Shown: positions 1 to 8,713 of the stretch, one piece after another
Layout: each line of letters opens with the position of its first letter
Numbering within the stretch: the first letter of the stretch is position 1
Assembly (NCBI GenBank): GCA_017482385.1
Contig: JAFUNI010000023.1
Span: 62,001-126,000 of the forward strand
Reading direction: 5' to 3'
From: Oscillospiraceae bacterium
Lineage (GTDB): Bacteria; Bacillota; Clostridia; Oscillospirales; Oscillospiraceae
Length of the DNA stretch: 64,000 nt
The notes under the pieces: generated by a model
What the model was told of the DNA's origin: nothing
What the model saw: only the letters and a program-made list of their open reading frames with translations
Database searches by the model: none
Position numbers and translations under genes: made by a program

Positions 1-75
1 TCCGGCCCGGGAATGGGCAAAAAAATGAAGCGTATGGGTAAATTCGGCGGTTTCGGCGGATTCCCCGGTTTCTAA
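1..75 (+). CDS. ffh: Signal recognition particle GTPase Ffh, C-terminal tail (partial)
   Basis: Only the last 24 codons are in the window. They encode a Gly/Met/Lys/Phe-rich tail (GKKMKRMGKFGGFGG) typical of the end of the Ffh M domain, which binds SRP RNA and signal peptides. The gene sits directly upstream of rpsP-khpA-rimM-trmD, the usual Firmicutes order, which supports the call although no GTPase domain is visible. Confidence 0.8.
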   Translation, partial: SGPGMGKKMKRMGKFGGFGGFPGF

Positions 76-145
76 AGTGGTTCGCTCTAAGCAAAAAACG
101 CTTTGCGATATAGATTATTCAGAAAAATTATGGAGGTGAAAACCA

Positions 146-385
146 ATGGTTAAAATCAGACTGAGAAGAATGGGTGCAAAGAAGGCTCCTTTCTACCGTG
201 TCGTTGTTGCTGATGCTCGCTCTCCCCGTGACGGTCGTTGCATCGAAGAGATCGGCACCTACAACCCCCTGACCAACCCCGCTACTATCAATGTGGACGC
301 TGAGAAGGTTCAGGCTTGGATCAAGAACGGCGCACAGCCCACCGATACCGTACGTGGCCTGCTGAAGAAGGCCGGTATCCTGTAA
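146..385 (+). CDS. rpsP: 30S ribosomal protein S16
   Basis: A 79-residue protein that opens [20 protein letters not shown], the S16 signature, and has the normal family length. It binds 16S rRNA in the body of the small subunit. A strong ribosome binding site (GGAGGTG) lies just upstream of the ATG. It belongs to the ffh-rpsP-khpA-rimM-trmD group, joining secretion, ribosome assembly and tRNA modification genes. Confidence 0.97.
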   Translation: MVKIRLRRMGAKKAPFYRVVVADARSPRDGRCIEEIGTYNPLTNPATINVDAEKVQAWIKNGAQPTDTVRGLLKKAGIL

Positions 386-405
386 TTACCCGAAGGAGTA
401 TTCCA

Positions 406-636
406 ATGAAAGAGCTTTTGCTGTATATGGCAAAGAATCTGGTGGACGAGCCTGAGGCAGTTACAGTAACGGAAGTTTCTGATGAGGAAGGCAAGGTCCT
501 GGAGCTCCGTGTCGCCCCCGGCGATATGGGTAAGGTCATCGGCCGCCAGGGTCGGATTGCTAAGGAGATCCGTACCATTGTGAAAACCGTTGCCCAGCGC
601 ACCGGCGAAAAAGTCACGGTGGAAATCGTGGATTAA
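406..636 (+). CDS. khpA: KH-domain RNA-binding protein KhpA (YlqC)
   Basis: A 76-residue single KH-domain protein. The GxxG RNA-binding loop is visible as GRQGR near residue 47, after VAPGDMGKVI. Members bind RNA, often as partners of KhpB, and affect cell division and small-RNA biology in Gram-positives. The start at 406 is chosen because AAGGAG precedes it by 7 bases; a longer reading in the same frame would overlap rpsP. It lies between rpsP and rimM as in most Firmicutes. Confidence 0.93.
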   Translation: MKELLLYMAKNLVDEPEAVTVTEVSDEEGKVLELRVAPGDMGKVIGRQGRIAKEIRTIVKTVAQRTGEKVTVEIVD

Positions 637-687
637 TGGCTTATGCGTGACGCTTGGCGCCACGCATTTCCATTTTTTGGAGGAACT

Positions 688-1188
688 ATGAAGCAGATTT
701 ATATCGATGCAGGCGAGATCGTCACTACCCACGGTGTCCGTGGTGAGGTGAAGGTGCTGCCCTGGCTGGACTCAGCCGATATGCTTTGTGAATTTGAACG
801 TTGCCGCATTGACGGAAAAGAATATAAGTTGGAAAACTGCCGCGTGCAGAAAACCTGCAACCTGGTAAAGCTCCAGGGAATTGACACGATGGAAGCAGCC
901 CAAGCTATGCGGGGTAAAACCGTACAGCTGTACCGGGAAGATATCGATGAGGACGTGATCTTCGGTGTGGAGCTTTTAGGTGTAGAGGTATACTGCGACG
1001 GCGAGAATATCGGTAAGATCACAGAAGTGCTGGATTATCCCGGCAACTCTGTGTATGTGATCGGTGACGATAAGGTGAAAAACCGCTATATGATCCCTGC
1101 GGTAAAGGAATTTGTCCTGTCCACCGATCTTGATAAAAATGAAATGCAGGTGCGCCTGATCGAGGGGATGGGAACCGATGAGAATTGA
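688..1188 (+). CDS. rimM: 16S rRNA processing protein RimM
   Basis: A 166-residue ribosome maturation factor. The N-terminal RimM beta-barrel contains the diagnostic THGVRGEVKV motif (about residues 13-22) and is followed by a PRC-barrel domain carrying the late IPAVKEFV segment. It binds S19 and assists maturation of the 30S head. The ATG at 688 has GGAGG 5 bases upstream; an in-frame start at 643 has no such site. Its 3' end overlaps trmD by 11 bases, indicating translational coupling. Confidence 0.95.
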   Translation: MKQIYIDAGEIVTTHGVRGEVKVLPWLDSADMLCEFERCRIDGKEYKLENCRVQKTCNLVKLQGIDTMEAAQAMRGKTVQLYREDIDEDVIFGVELLGVEVYCDGENIGKITEVLDYPGNSVYVIGDDKVKNRYMIPAVKEFVLSTDLDKNEMQVRLIEGMGTDEN

Positions 1189-1927
1189 TATTCTGACCCT
1201 GTTCCCGGACACGCTGCTGGATGTGCTGTCAGACAGCATTTTGGGCCGTGCCCAGGAGCGGGGTATTATCACCATTGATGCGCACCAGATCCGGGAGTAC
1301 ACTGCCAATAAGCAGATGCAGGTGGATGACTATCCCTATGGCGGCGGTCGCGGCGCGGTGATGCAGGCAGACCCACTGTACCGCTGCTGGGAAGCTGTCT
1401 GCGACAAAGCAGGTGGCCCGGTACATACCATTTACCTGTCACCCTGTGGCAAGACCTTCAATCAGGCCGATGCTATCCGCCTGAGCAAGATGGAAAATAT
1501 TGTTTTTGTCTGCGGTCACTACGAGGGCATTGACCAGCGCTTTATCGACGAATGTGTTGACGAGGAATTGTCCCTGGGTGATTTCGTACTGACCGGCGGT
1601 GAGATCGCTGCTATGGCTATGACCGATGCTATCTGCCGTATGGTGCCGGGTGTCCTGGCAGACCCGGAGTGCTTTGAAGACGAGAGCCACTTTAACGGTC
1701 TGCTGGAATATCCCCAGTACAGCCGCCCTGCGGTTTGGCATGGCCGGGAAGTGCCGGAGATATTGCTGTCCGGCAATCACCAAAAAGTGGCGCAATGGCG
1801 CCGCAAGCAGGCTCTGCGCCGCACAAGAGAGCGCAGACCCGATATGTATGAAAAGCTTGATTTAACCAGCAAGCAGGATAAAAAGCTTCTGCAGGAAATG
1901 GAAGCTGAAGATAACGAAGCCAAGTAA
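1178..1927 (+). CDS. trmD: tRNA (guanine-N1)-methyltransferase TrmD
   Basis: A 249-residue protein that makes m1G37 in tRNAs, which prevents frameshifting. It shows the SPOUT trefoil-knot SAM motifs (CGHYEGIDQRF about residues 111-121, SLGDFVLTGGE about 131-141) and the DYPYGGG loop near residue 50. The length is normal for the family. It overlaps the end of rimM and is the last gene of the group, followed directly by an intrinsic terminator. Confidence 0.97.
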   Translation: MRIDILTLFPDTLLDVLSDSILGRAQERGIITIDAHQIREYTANKQMQVDDYPYGGGRGAVMQADPLYRCWEAVCDKAGGPVHTIYLSPCGKTFNQADAIRLSKMENIVFVCGHYEGIDQRFIDECVDEELSLGDFVLTGGEIAAMAMTDAICRMVPGVLADPECFEDESHFNGLLEYPQYSRPAVWHGREVPEILLSGNHQKVAQWRRKQALRRTRERRPDMYEKLDLTSKQDKKLLQEMEAEDNEAK

Positions 1928-1960
1928 AAACCGCCGCAACATCGGTTGCGGCGGTTTTGT
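1927..1960. terminator. Bidirectional intrinsic terminator, trmD / LRR gene
   Basis: A 14-bp perfect stem (1927-1940 with 1945-1958) with a 4-base loop, flanked by A and T runs, sits between two converging genes. It can stop transcription from both sides. Confidence 0.9.
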
Positions 1961-3706
1961 TTAACCCTTGTGATCGTAGATTACGATAACGCCCATAGTC
2001 GTTAAGGCACTTACCTGGGAATTTTTGGTCACGCCTGTACGGGCAACATTTACCTGAATCAGCGTAGGACAAGTTTTGAGGATTTCCACGTTGGAGATTC
2101 CCTTGTTGTCATCCATATAGACATTGTTCAAATAGCTGAGGCCCTTCAGCGGCTCAAGGGATTGGATCTGGTTGTTTGAACCATTGATATTTACCAAGGC
2201 GCAGTTTGTGCCCCAGGCAGGCAAAGCGGTTGCTTGGTTGTTAGAGAAGTTGAAGTTGGTCAGTTTTTTTAGCGCAGACAAAGCGGTGATGTCCGAAATC
2301 TTGTTGCTTGCAATGTTAAGCACTTCCAACTCTGTGTTGTCAGCCAAAAGGGAAACGTCAGAAATCCTATTGTTGGAAGCGTTCAAGTCAACCAAATGAG
2401 AAAGCTCAGCAACACCGGTAAGCTCTGTCAGATTGTTGTTTGCCACATTTAACGTTTCCAATCCGGCAACAGTGGAGAGAGGACTCAAAGAAGTCAGTTC
2501 GTTGTGGGACACATTTAAGCTAATCAGTTTTTTTAGACCGGACAGCGCCAATAAGTCCTTCAATGCGTTGGTGGACAAGTCCAGCTCTTCGAGATTTTGC
2601 AGTTTGGACAGGGGCGCAATATCCCGTAGGGAATTGTTGCTCAAATTCAAATAAGTCAAGCCTGCAGCCTGTTCCAGTCCTACCGCAGTAGAAAGACTGC
2701 ATTTATTCAAAGTCAACCTTTTTAGGGATTTTAATTGCGCTAAGTAGGGAAGCTCTTCAGCTTGAACAGCGGTGTTGGTAATGATAACTTCTTCCAAGTT
2801 GGGAAGCTGAGAGATATGACTTAACTGCCCGGTGGGAGCAGCGTCCATAGTAAGGGTCTTCAGGAAGACCAGGTGCTGCAAATCGTCCAGCTTTTTGACG
2901 CCGGCAGGAACAGTGAGTTCCTGGATTTTCCACAGATCGCTGGTAAATAGCGTTTTTTCCTTATCGACATTTAAAAGCTCCCGGAAAGTAGTTTCCATAA
3001 CAGGATCCACAAACTCTACTTCCTTTACAACGCCGCCAACTGTAAAGGCGAAAATGGAAACAGGACTTGCCAAACCATTTTCACCAACAGCGATGGCATA
3101 GATCTTGTTTTCGCCATCTTTTAGGGTTATGCCTTGCTTGCTGTAGAGGTCTGTTTCGGTAGAGGGGAAGCTGCCGTTGGTATTAACATACATAGCCTTG
3201 GCCTTGGCACTGATGTCGATGGTGATGTACTGGGTGTAATGGGATCCGTCCGCAATGGGGTCCGGGGTACAGGTAGGCGCGGCAGGCCGCATTTGTTCCA
3301 GCTGTGCCTTGATATCCTTGTTGGCCACATTGTCGATCATACGGACAGCGTCCAAAAGTTTGTTTTGCTCAACGAAGAGCTTGGACAGTGCCATATAAAG
3401 ATCAATGCCGCCGCCATCAGCAATTGCAGTGGTAAGAGTATACTCTGCTTTTGTATAATTACCGGAGATTTTGTATTGATTGGAAAGTTCGAGGGCAACG
3501 GAATCATTATCTCCGGCGTGTTTATACGCATGATTATAAAACCAGGCGGAAGCAGAGAGATTGCCGCTGTCTTCAAATCCGCGGGCAACCTTTACAAGGA
3601 TATCCCGGGTGAAGACGCGGTCATAAACAAAAAGATACCAGATAGTGCAAAAGAGAATAGCAACAACCAGCACAAGGGGAATTATAATTCGAAAAGCCTT
3701 TTTCAT
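1961..3706 (-). CDS. Membrane-anchored leucine-rich-repeat protein
   Basis: A 581-residue protein of unknown role. One N-terminal hydrophobic segment (about residues 4-24) should anchor it with the rest outside the cell. A short TPR-like helical region follows (about 35-130), then a chitobiase/FN3_7-like beta domain (about 145-225), then roughly a dozen internalin-type repeats of 21-23 residues (for example LTYLNLSNNSLRDIAPLSKL). The start at 3706 has GGAG at good distance; an upstream in-frame ATG at 3718 overlaps that site. No LPXTG motif or catalytic domain is visible. The repeats suggest protein or glycan binding at the surface. Confidence 0.8.
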   Translation of the reverse strand: MKKAFRIIIPLVLVVAILFCTIWYLFVYDRVFTRDILVKVARGFEDSGNLSASAWFYNHAYKHAGDNDSVALELSNQYKISGNYTKAEYTLTTAIADGGGIDLYMALSKLFVEQNKLLDAVRMIDNVANKDIKAQLEQMRPAAPTCTPDPIADGSHYTQYITIDISAKAKAMYVNTNGSFPSTETDLYSKQGITLKDGENKIYAIAVGENGLASPVSIFAFTVGGVVKEVEFVDPVMETTFRELLNVDKEKTLFTSDLWKIQELTVPAGVKKLDDLQHLVFLKTLTMDAAPTGQLSHISQLPNLEEVIITNTAVQAEELPYLAQLKSLKRLTLNKCSLSTAVGLEQAAGLTYLNLSNNSLRDIAPLSKLQNLEELDLSTNALKDLLALSGLKKLISLNVSHNELTSLSPLSTVAGLETLNVANNNLTELTGVAELSHLVDLNASNNRISDVSLLADNTELEVLNIASNKISDITALSALKKLTNFNFSNNQATALPAWGTNCALVNINGSNNQIQSLEPLKGLSYLNNVYMDDNKGISNVEILKTCPTLIQVNVARTGVTKNSQVSALTTMGVIVIYDHKG

Positions 3707-3799
3707 AATCTGCTCCATTTCGACAATTTAACAGGATAATTATACTTCCTATGCCCTAATGTGTCAAGTGGAACAAATTTCAAAACCCGCCGTAATTCG

Positions 3800-3829
3800 T
3801 CAGCTTTTTAAGGCGTTCAGCGGTACAAT
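3800..3829 (+). promoter_or_regulatory. Possible sigma-E-like promoter of spoIID
   Basis: TCAGCTT at 3800-3806 and GGTACAAT at 3822-3829 resemble, loosely, the -35 and -10 elements of sigma-E promoters. spoIID is a sigma-E gene in Bacillus. The match is weak and this is tentative. Confidence 0.3.
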
Positions 3830-3845
3830 ACCCGGGGGTGATAGG

Positions 3846-4820
3846 ATGAATCAAAGCGGAAAAGCGTGGCTTATGGCCATAGTGATGGGGGTATTGCTCC
3901 CTGGAATGCTCTTCTCGGTAAGTGAAAAATTTATATCCCGTGAGGGGAAAAAACCGATGCTCGAAGGAACCGCTGCGGCAACGGAACCGGCACAGCAGCA
4001 GGATGCAGAGGTTCTTGTGTTAATGCCCAATGGGCAGGAAGAAATGGATATGCAGACCTATTTGACAGGCGTGCTGTTGGCAGAGATGCCGGTGGATTTT
4101 TCTGCAGAGGCGCTGAAAGCCCAGGCAGTGGTATCCAGGACATATGCCCTCAGACGCAATAGTTTGGGGAATAAACATCCACAGGGCGCTGTGTGTACGG
4201 AATCTTCTTGTTGCCAGGCTTACAGATCAATTGAAGATTTTTTGTCCAAAGGCGGTACAGAGGAAATGCTCAAAAAGGTATCGCAAGCGGTAGAACTTAC
4301 GGACAATCAAGTGTTGACATATAATGGCGCGTTGATAGAAGCCACCTATTTTTCCTGTTCCGGAGGCCGAACAGAGGATGCCTTGGCGGTGTGGGGAACA
4401 GACATTCCCTACTTGCAGGCGGTGGACAGCCCCGGAGAAGAAAGCGCAACCCATTTTGTAGACACAGCAGAGTTTACTACTGCAGAGTTTGCATCTTTGC
4501 TTGGAATATCTCCCAAAGGGTCGGCCACCACTTGGTTGGGAAGTGCAACCTATACTGACGGCGGCGGTGTTGACACGATGATAATTGGCGGCAAAACCTT
4601 TTTCGGTACGGAGATCCGTCAGAAATTAGGCCTTCGTTCCACTGTGTTTTCCATGTATGCCACAGAGGATGCGATTCACATTTCCACCAGGGGGTTCGGT
4701 CACCGTGTGGGGATGAGTCAATACGGCGCAGAAGCAATGGCCGTCCGGGGCAGTGACTATCAAAAAATTCTATATCATTACTACCCCGGAACTCAATTAA
4801 CAGCCTACACCCGGAATTGA
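3846..4820 (+). CDS. spoIID: Stage II sporulation protein D, lytic transglycosylase
   Basis: A 324-residue protein with an N-terminal membrane segment (about residues 7-26) and a SpoIID domain (about 60-318). SpoIID is a peptidoglycan lytic transglycosylase that, with SpoIIM and SpoIIP, drives membrane migration during engulfment. The conserved LLAEMPVDFSAEALKAQAVV block and the C-terminal GFGHRVGMSQYGAEAMA block are both present; the Glu of AEMP is the likely catalytic residue. The ATG at 3846 follows GGGGGTGATAGG. SpoIIM and SpoIIP are not in the window. Confidence 0.93.
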   Translation: MNQSGKAWLMAIVMGVLLPGMLFSVSEKFISREGKKPMLEGTAAATEPAQQQDAEVLVLMPNGQEEMDMQTYLTGVLLAEMPVDFSAEALKAQAVVSRTYALRRNSLGNKHPQGAVCTESSCCQAYRSIEDFLSKGGTEEMLKKVSQAVELTDNQVLTYNGALIEATYFSCSGGRTEDALAVWGTDIPYLQAVDSPGEESATHFVDTAEFTTAEFASLLGISPKGSATTWLGSATYTDGGGVDTMIIGGKTFFGTEIRQKLGLRSTVFSMYATEDAIHISTRGFGHRVGMSQYGAEAMAVRGSDYQKILYHYYPGTQLTAYTRN

Positions 4821-4845
4821 CAAAGGGGGGATTCTTTAGTAAAAT
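4817..4845 (+). promoter_or_regulatory. Sigma-A promoter of metA
   Basis: TTGACA at 4817-4822 and TAAAAT at 4840-4845 with a 17-bp spacer. The -35 box overlaps the spoIID stop codon. No SAM riboswitch or T-box is visible in the short leader. Confidence 0.8.
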
Positions 4846-4874
4846 GAAGAAAACACAGAAAGGGGGAGAATCCC

Positions 4875-5801
4875 TTGCCTATTCAAATTCCCAATGACCT
4901 GCCCGCTGCGGGTGTTCTGCAGCAGGAGAATATATTTGTTATGCCCCAGGATCGGGCAATGACCCAGGATATCAGACCCTTGGAGATTGTTCTGCTGAAC
5001 CTGATGCCTACCAAGATCGTCACCGAGACCCAGCTCAGCCGCCTTTTGGGCAATACACCCTTGCAGGTGCACCTGGAGCTGATGCATATGAAGACCCATA
5101 CCTCCAAAAACACAGCCCAAGAGCATCTTTTAAACTTTTATAAGACTTTTGATGAACTGAAGCACCGGAAATTTGACGGTATGGTCATTACCGGCGCACC
5201 GGTGGAGAATATGCCCTTTGAGGATGTGGATTATTGGCAGGAGCTGTGCCAGATTATGCAGTGGTCTACCACCAACGTCCACAGTACCTTCCATATTTGC
5301 TGGGGCGCACAGGCGGGACTTTATTATCACTATGGTATTCCCAAGTATCCGCTCGACGGTAAAATGTTTGGTGTCTTTGAACATACCAAGGACTATCCTC
5401 GCTCCATTCTTTTGCGGGGCTTCGATGATGTTTTTTATGCACCCCATTCCCGGCATACAACGGTTCGCCGTGAGGATGTGGAAAAGATTCCGGAGCTGAA
5501 GATCCTGGCTTCTTCGGAGGAGGCAGGTATCTATGCGATTATGAGCAAGGGAGGCCGGCAGATCTTTGTCACCGGTCATTCCGAGTATGACCCGGATACC
5601 CTGGAAAAGGAGTATCTGCGGGATAAGAACCAGGGCTTGCCAATTGCTGTGCCCAAGAATTATTATCCCGGCGACGATGATACCAAGCAACCAGTTGTTC
5701 GGTGGAGAGGGCACGCCAATCTGCTGTTCTCTAATTGGCTGAATTATTTCGTATATCAGACTACACCATACGATATTATGAGTATCGGTAAAGAAAACTA
5801 A
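4875..5801 (+). CDS. metA: Homoserine O-acetyltransferase, MetA family
   Basis: A 308-residue MetA-type acyltransferase, the first committed step of methionine synthesis from homoserine. The nucleophile Cys142 is in [15 protein letters not shown], and the His and Glu of TGHSEYD complete the known catalytic set. The residue known to select the acyl donor is Glu111 (GAPVE), which in characterised members goes with acetyl-CoA; succinyl-CoA enzymes such as E. coli have Gly. The start is TTG, supported by AGGGGGAG and by the conserved [11 protein letters not shown] beginning. Other methionine genes are not adjacent. Confidence 0.93.
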   Translation: MPIQIPNDLPAAGVLQQENIFVMPQDRAMTQDIRPLEIVLLNLMPTKIVTETQLSRLLGNTPLQVHLELMHMKTHTSKNTAQEHLLNFYKTFDELKHRKFDGMVITGAPVENMPFEDVDYWQELCQIMQWSTTNVHSTFHICWGAQAGLYYHYGIPKYPLDGKMFGVFEHTKDYPRSILLRGFDDVFYAPHSRHTTVRREDVEKIPELKILASSEEAGIYAIMSKGGRQIFVTGHSEYDPDTLEKEYLRDKNQGLPIAVPKNYYPGDDDTKQPVVRWRGHANLLFSNWLNYFVYQTTPYDIMSIGKEN

Positions 5802-5817
5802 GTTTGGAGGGATTGCC

Positions 5818-7521
5818 TTGAAGTTGAAAATTAACGGATATGAGATTGCACCCCAGCCGGGGCAGACCCTGCTGGAACTGGTGAAATACCTGGGTCTTGA
5901 CAAAGAAGCGCTTTCACATAGACCCATTGCGGCAAAGATCGCCGGCGAGGTGTTCAACCTCAACTATGTGCCTGTGCGTATGACAGAGCTGTGTTCGGAG
6001 CGGCCCTCCATCCGCCGGGCAATGGCGGCTTCTGGTGGTGAGATACAATTACTTACTTACAGTGACCCCAGCGGTAAGGATGTATATTGCCGTACAGTGC
6101 AGTTTGTACTGTTTTTGGCTTTGCAGAATACATATCCTCACATCGAAGCGAAAATGGGCAGTACCGTAGGACCTGCGCTTATGATCCATCTGTCTTCTGT
6201 GGAAGACTTTGACTTAAATAAGTTGAAAGCAGAGATCAAGCGCCTGGTGGATTTAGATATTCCCTTGATTCGCCGGCGTGTTACCACCCAAACGGCTATC
6301 GAACGCTTCGAAGCGGCCGGCAAAGCCGATAAAGCAAGGCTTTTGGAGTACCGCACGGCAGAATACTTTGATGAGTATGCATATGGGGATTTTTCTGACT
6401 ATTACTACGGCGAGTTAGCGCCTTCCACCGGATATATGCAGGTGTGGGATGTGCTGAGCGCAGAGGGCGGTTTCCTGTTCCTGTATCCAGATGATAAGAA
6501 CCCAAGCCAGGTAGCACCCTATGTGGATATGCCTCATTTCCGGGCGGTTACCAATGAGGGAGCTCGCTGGTGCGCACTGATGGAATGTGAGACGGTTTCC
6601 GATCTGAATGAGCTGGTGAATACCGGGAAGATCCGGGAATTGATCCGTGTCAACGAAGCTCTCCACGAAAAGGGCTATTCTCAGATCGCAGATATGGTTT
6701 GCCAGCGGGGCGCCAAGGCTGTGATGTTGGCAGGACCCAGCTCTTCCGGTAAGACTACTTCTGCCAACCGACTGGCCACCCAGCTCCGCGTCCACGGCAA
6801 AAAGCCCATTTTGATGAGCCTGGATGATTACTATGTGGACAGGGACACGATCCAGCCCGGACCGGACGGACAGATCGATTTTGAACATATCGATACCATC
6901 GATACAGACCTGTTCCGCGTCCATCTGCGGCAGCTATTGGCCGGTGAAGAGGTGGAGCTGCCTGTGTTTAATTTCCTTACCGGAAAACGGGAATGGAACG
7001 GGCATAAGATGCGCCTGTCCCAGGATACAGTGATCATTGTGGAAGGCCTCCACGCACTGAACCCTGTGCTGTTACCGGCGGATTTGGATAAAACGCTGGT
7101 ATTTAAGCTCTATGTGAGCGCGTTGCTTCCCCTTAACTTAGACGACCATAACCGCATTCCTTCCAGCTATCTGCGTTTGCTGCGGCGTACGGTTCGGGAT
7201 TATGAGAACCGAGGTTCTTCTGTGGAAAAGACCCTTTCCATGTGGGATTCCGTCCGCAGGGGAGAGGAGCGGTGGATATTCCCGTATCAGGAGAATGCCG
7301 ATGTGATCTTCAACAGTTCCACCCTTTATGAACTGGCTGTGCTGAAGAATCATATTTACCCGCTGCTCAATGCGGTACAGCCGGAGCAGAGCTGTTATGA
7401 GCAGGTCCGCGCAATGGTCAAGATCCTCAACTATGTCCAGCCGGCTCAGGTGGAGGATGAAATTCCGCCTACCAGCCTGGTTCGTGAATTCATTGGCGGC
7501 AATAGCTTTTACCGAAAATAG
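5818..7521 (+). CDS. TGS / uridine-kinase-like nucleoside kinase fusion
   Basis: A 567-residue protein with a ubiquitin-like TGS domain (about residues 1-60), a segment like the second additional (editing) domain of threonyl-tRNA synthetase (about 65-230), and a C-terminal uridine-kinase/phosphoribulokinase P-loop domain. Walker A is GPSSSGKTT at about 305-313, followed by SLDDYYVDRD. Proteins with this layout occur in Firmicutes and Thermotoga and are annotated as nucleoside kinases; the true substrate is unclear. The start is TTG with TTGGAGG upstream, 16 bases after metA, so it is probably cotranscribed with metA. Confidence 0.82.
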   Translation: MKLKINGYEIAPQPGQTLLELVKYLGLDKEALSHRPIAAKIAGEVFNLNYVPVRMTELCSERPSIRRAMAASGGEIQLLTYSDPSGKDVYCRTVQFVLFLALQNTYPHIEAKMGSTVGPALMIHLSSVEDFDLNKLKAEIKRLVDLDIPLIRRRVTTQTAIERFEAAGKADKARLLEYRTAEYFDEYAYGDFSDYYYGELAPSTGYMQVWDVLSAEGGFLFLYPDDKNPSQVAPYVDMPHFRAVTNEGARWCALMECETVSDLNELVNTGKIRELIRVNEALHEKGYSQIADMVCQRGAKAVMLAGPSSSGKTTSANRLATQLRVHGKKPILMSLDDYYVDRDTIQPGPDGQIDFEHIDTIDTDLFRVHLRQLLAGEEVELPVFNFLTGKREWNGHKMRLSQDTVIIVEGLHALNPVLLPADLDKTLVFKLYVSALLPLNLDDHNRIPSSYLRLLRRTVRDYENRGSSVEKTLSMWDSVRRGEERWIFPYQENADVIFNSSTLYELAVLKNHIYPLLNAVQPEQSCYEQVRAMVKILNYVQPAQVEDEIPPTSLVREFIGGNSFYRK

Positions 7522-7524
7522 AGC

Positions 7525-7562
7525 AAAAAACCGATGGCTGATAACCAGTCATCGGTTTTTTA
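7525..7562 (+). terminator. Intrinsic terminator after the nucleoside kinase gene
   Basis: Imperfect stem with AAAAAACCGATG on the left and CATCGGTTTTTT on the right, ending in a T run. Confidence 0.85.
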
Positions 7563-7607
7563 AATACTGTTTTGTTTTTCCGAATATCTGCAATCATTTT
7601 TCTGTAT

Positions 7608-7636
7608 TTGCCAGAATATGCGCTGTTTCATATAAT
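7608..7636 (+). promoter_or_regulatory. Sigma-A promoter of tdh-kbl
   Basis: TTGCCA at 7608-7613 and a consensus TATAAT at 7631-7636, spacer 17 bp, 35 bases before tdh. Confidence 0.8.
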
Positions 7637-7671
7637 AAAGTGACGAAAATAATAGTATGGGAGCGCTGAAA

Positions 7672-8703
7672 ATGAAGGCACTTGTAAAAAAATACCCCCA
7701 AAAGGGCTTGTGGTTCGAGGAAGTTCCCGAACCGCAAATCGGCCCGAATGATGTGAAGATCAAAATCCATAAGACAGCTATCTGTGGCACGGATCTGCAT
7801 ATCTACAACTGGGACGAATGGTCTCAAAAGACCATTGAAACACCCCGCGTTATCGGTCACGAATATGTGGGCGAGATCGTAGAATTGGGCACCAATGTGA
7901 AGGGCTGGCAGATCGGACAAATGGTTTCCGGCGAGGGCCATATCGTCTGCGGCAGATGCCGTAACTGTTTGGCAGGTAACGGCCACCTGTGTAAGGAAAC
8001 GGTTGGTGTCGGTGTGAACCGGGACGGTGCATTTGCCCAGTTTCTGGTGATTCCTCAGGAGAATGTCCGGCCTTGTGAACCCGGTGTTCCATTGGAAATG
8101 TATGCTATTTTTGACCCCTTTGGCAATGCAGTGCATACAGCGCTGTCCTTTGATCTGACCGGTGAGGACGTTCTGATCACAGGTGCAGGACCTATCGGTA
8201 TTATGGCCGCTGCGGTGTGTAAGCACGTGGGTGCTCGCCGGGTGGTCATCACAGACATCAACGACACGCGCCTGGAACTGGCAAAGAAATTGGGGATTCA
8301 GCATACTGTGAACACCGCTAAGGAAGACCTGTCTGTAATTATGGAAGCACTTAATATCCGGGAGGGTTTTGATGTTGGCCTTGAGATGTCCGGCAGCGAG
8401 ATCGCTATGAATACCATGATCGACCATATGATCCACGGCGGACGCATCGCACTTTTGGGACTGCTGAAAAGCGATGCCAAGATCGATTGGTCTAAGGTTA
8501 TTTTCAATGGCTTGACCATTAAGGGTATCTATGGTCGACAGATGCACGAAACCTGGTACAAAATGTCCGCCATGCTTCAAAGCGGATTGGACATTTCTCC
8601 CATTATCACCCATAGAATGGATGTGCGGGATTATGAGGAGGGCTTCGCAGCTATGAACAGCGGCAGAAGCGGCAAGGTAATTTTGGATTGGACGACACTC
8701 TAA
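7672..8703 (+). CDS. tdh: L-threonine 3-dehydrogenase
   Basis: A 343-residue zinc alcohol-dehydrogenase-family enzyme that oxidises L-threonine to 2-amino-3-oxobutanoate with NAD. The catalytic zinc site is seen in AICGTDLH and GHEYVGE, four structural-zinc cysteines in [15 protein letters not shown], and the Rossmann glycines in [10 protein letters not shown]. The length matches E. coli Tdh (341). The ATG at 7672 has GGAG at 8 bases; an in-frame ATG at 7657 overlaps that site. kbl follows after 10 bases and uses the product, so the two form a threonine-to-glycine pathway. Confidence 0.95.
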   Translation: MKALVKKYPQKGLWFEEVPEPQIGPNDVKIKIHKTAICGTDLHIYNWDEWSQKTIETPRVIGHEYVGEIVELGTNVKGWQIGQMVSGEGHIVCGRCRNCLAGNGHLCKETVGVGVNRDGAFAQFLVIPQENVRPCEPGVPLEMYAIFDPFGNAVHTALSFDLTGEDVLITGAGPIGIMAAAVCKHVGARRVVITDINDTRLELAKKLGIQHTVNTAKEDLSVIMEALNIREGFDVGLEMSGSEIAMNTMIDHMIHGGRIALLGLLKSDAKIDWSKVIFNGLTIKGIYGRQMHETWYKMSAMLQSGLDISPIITHRMDVRDYEEGFAAMNSGRSGKVILDWTTL

Positions 8704-8713
8704 GGAGGATAAT

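Noticed and set aside
4821..4874. SAM or T-box regulation of metA
   Set aside because: Only about 30 bases lie between the promoter and the start codon, too short for either element.
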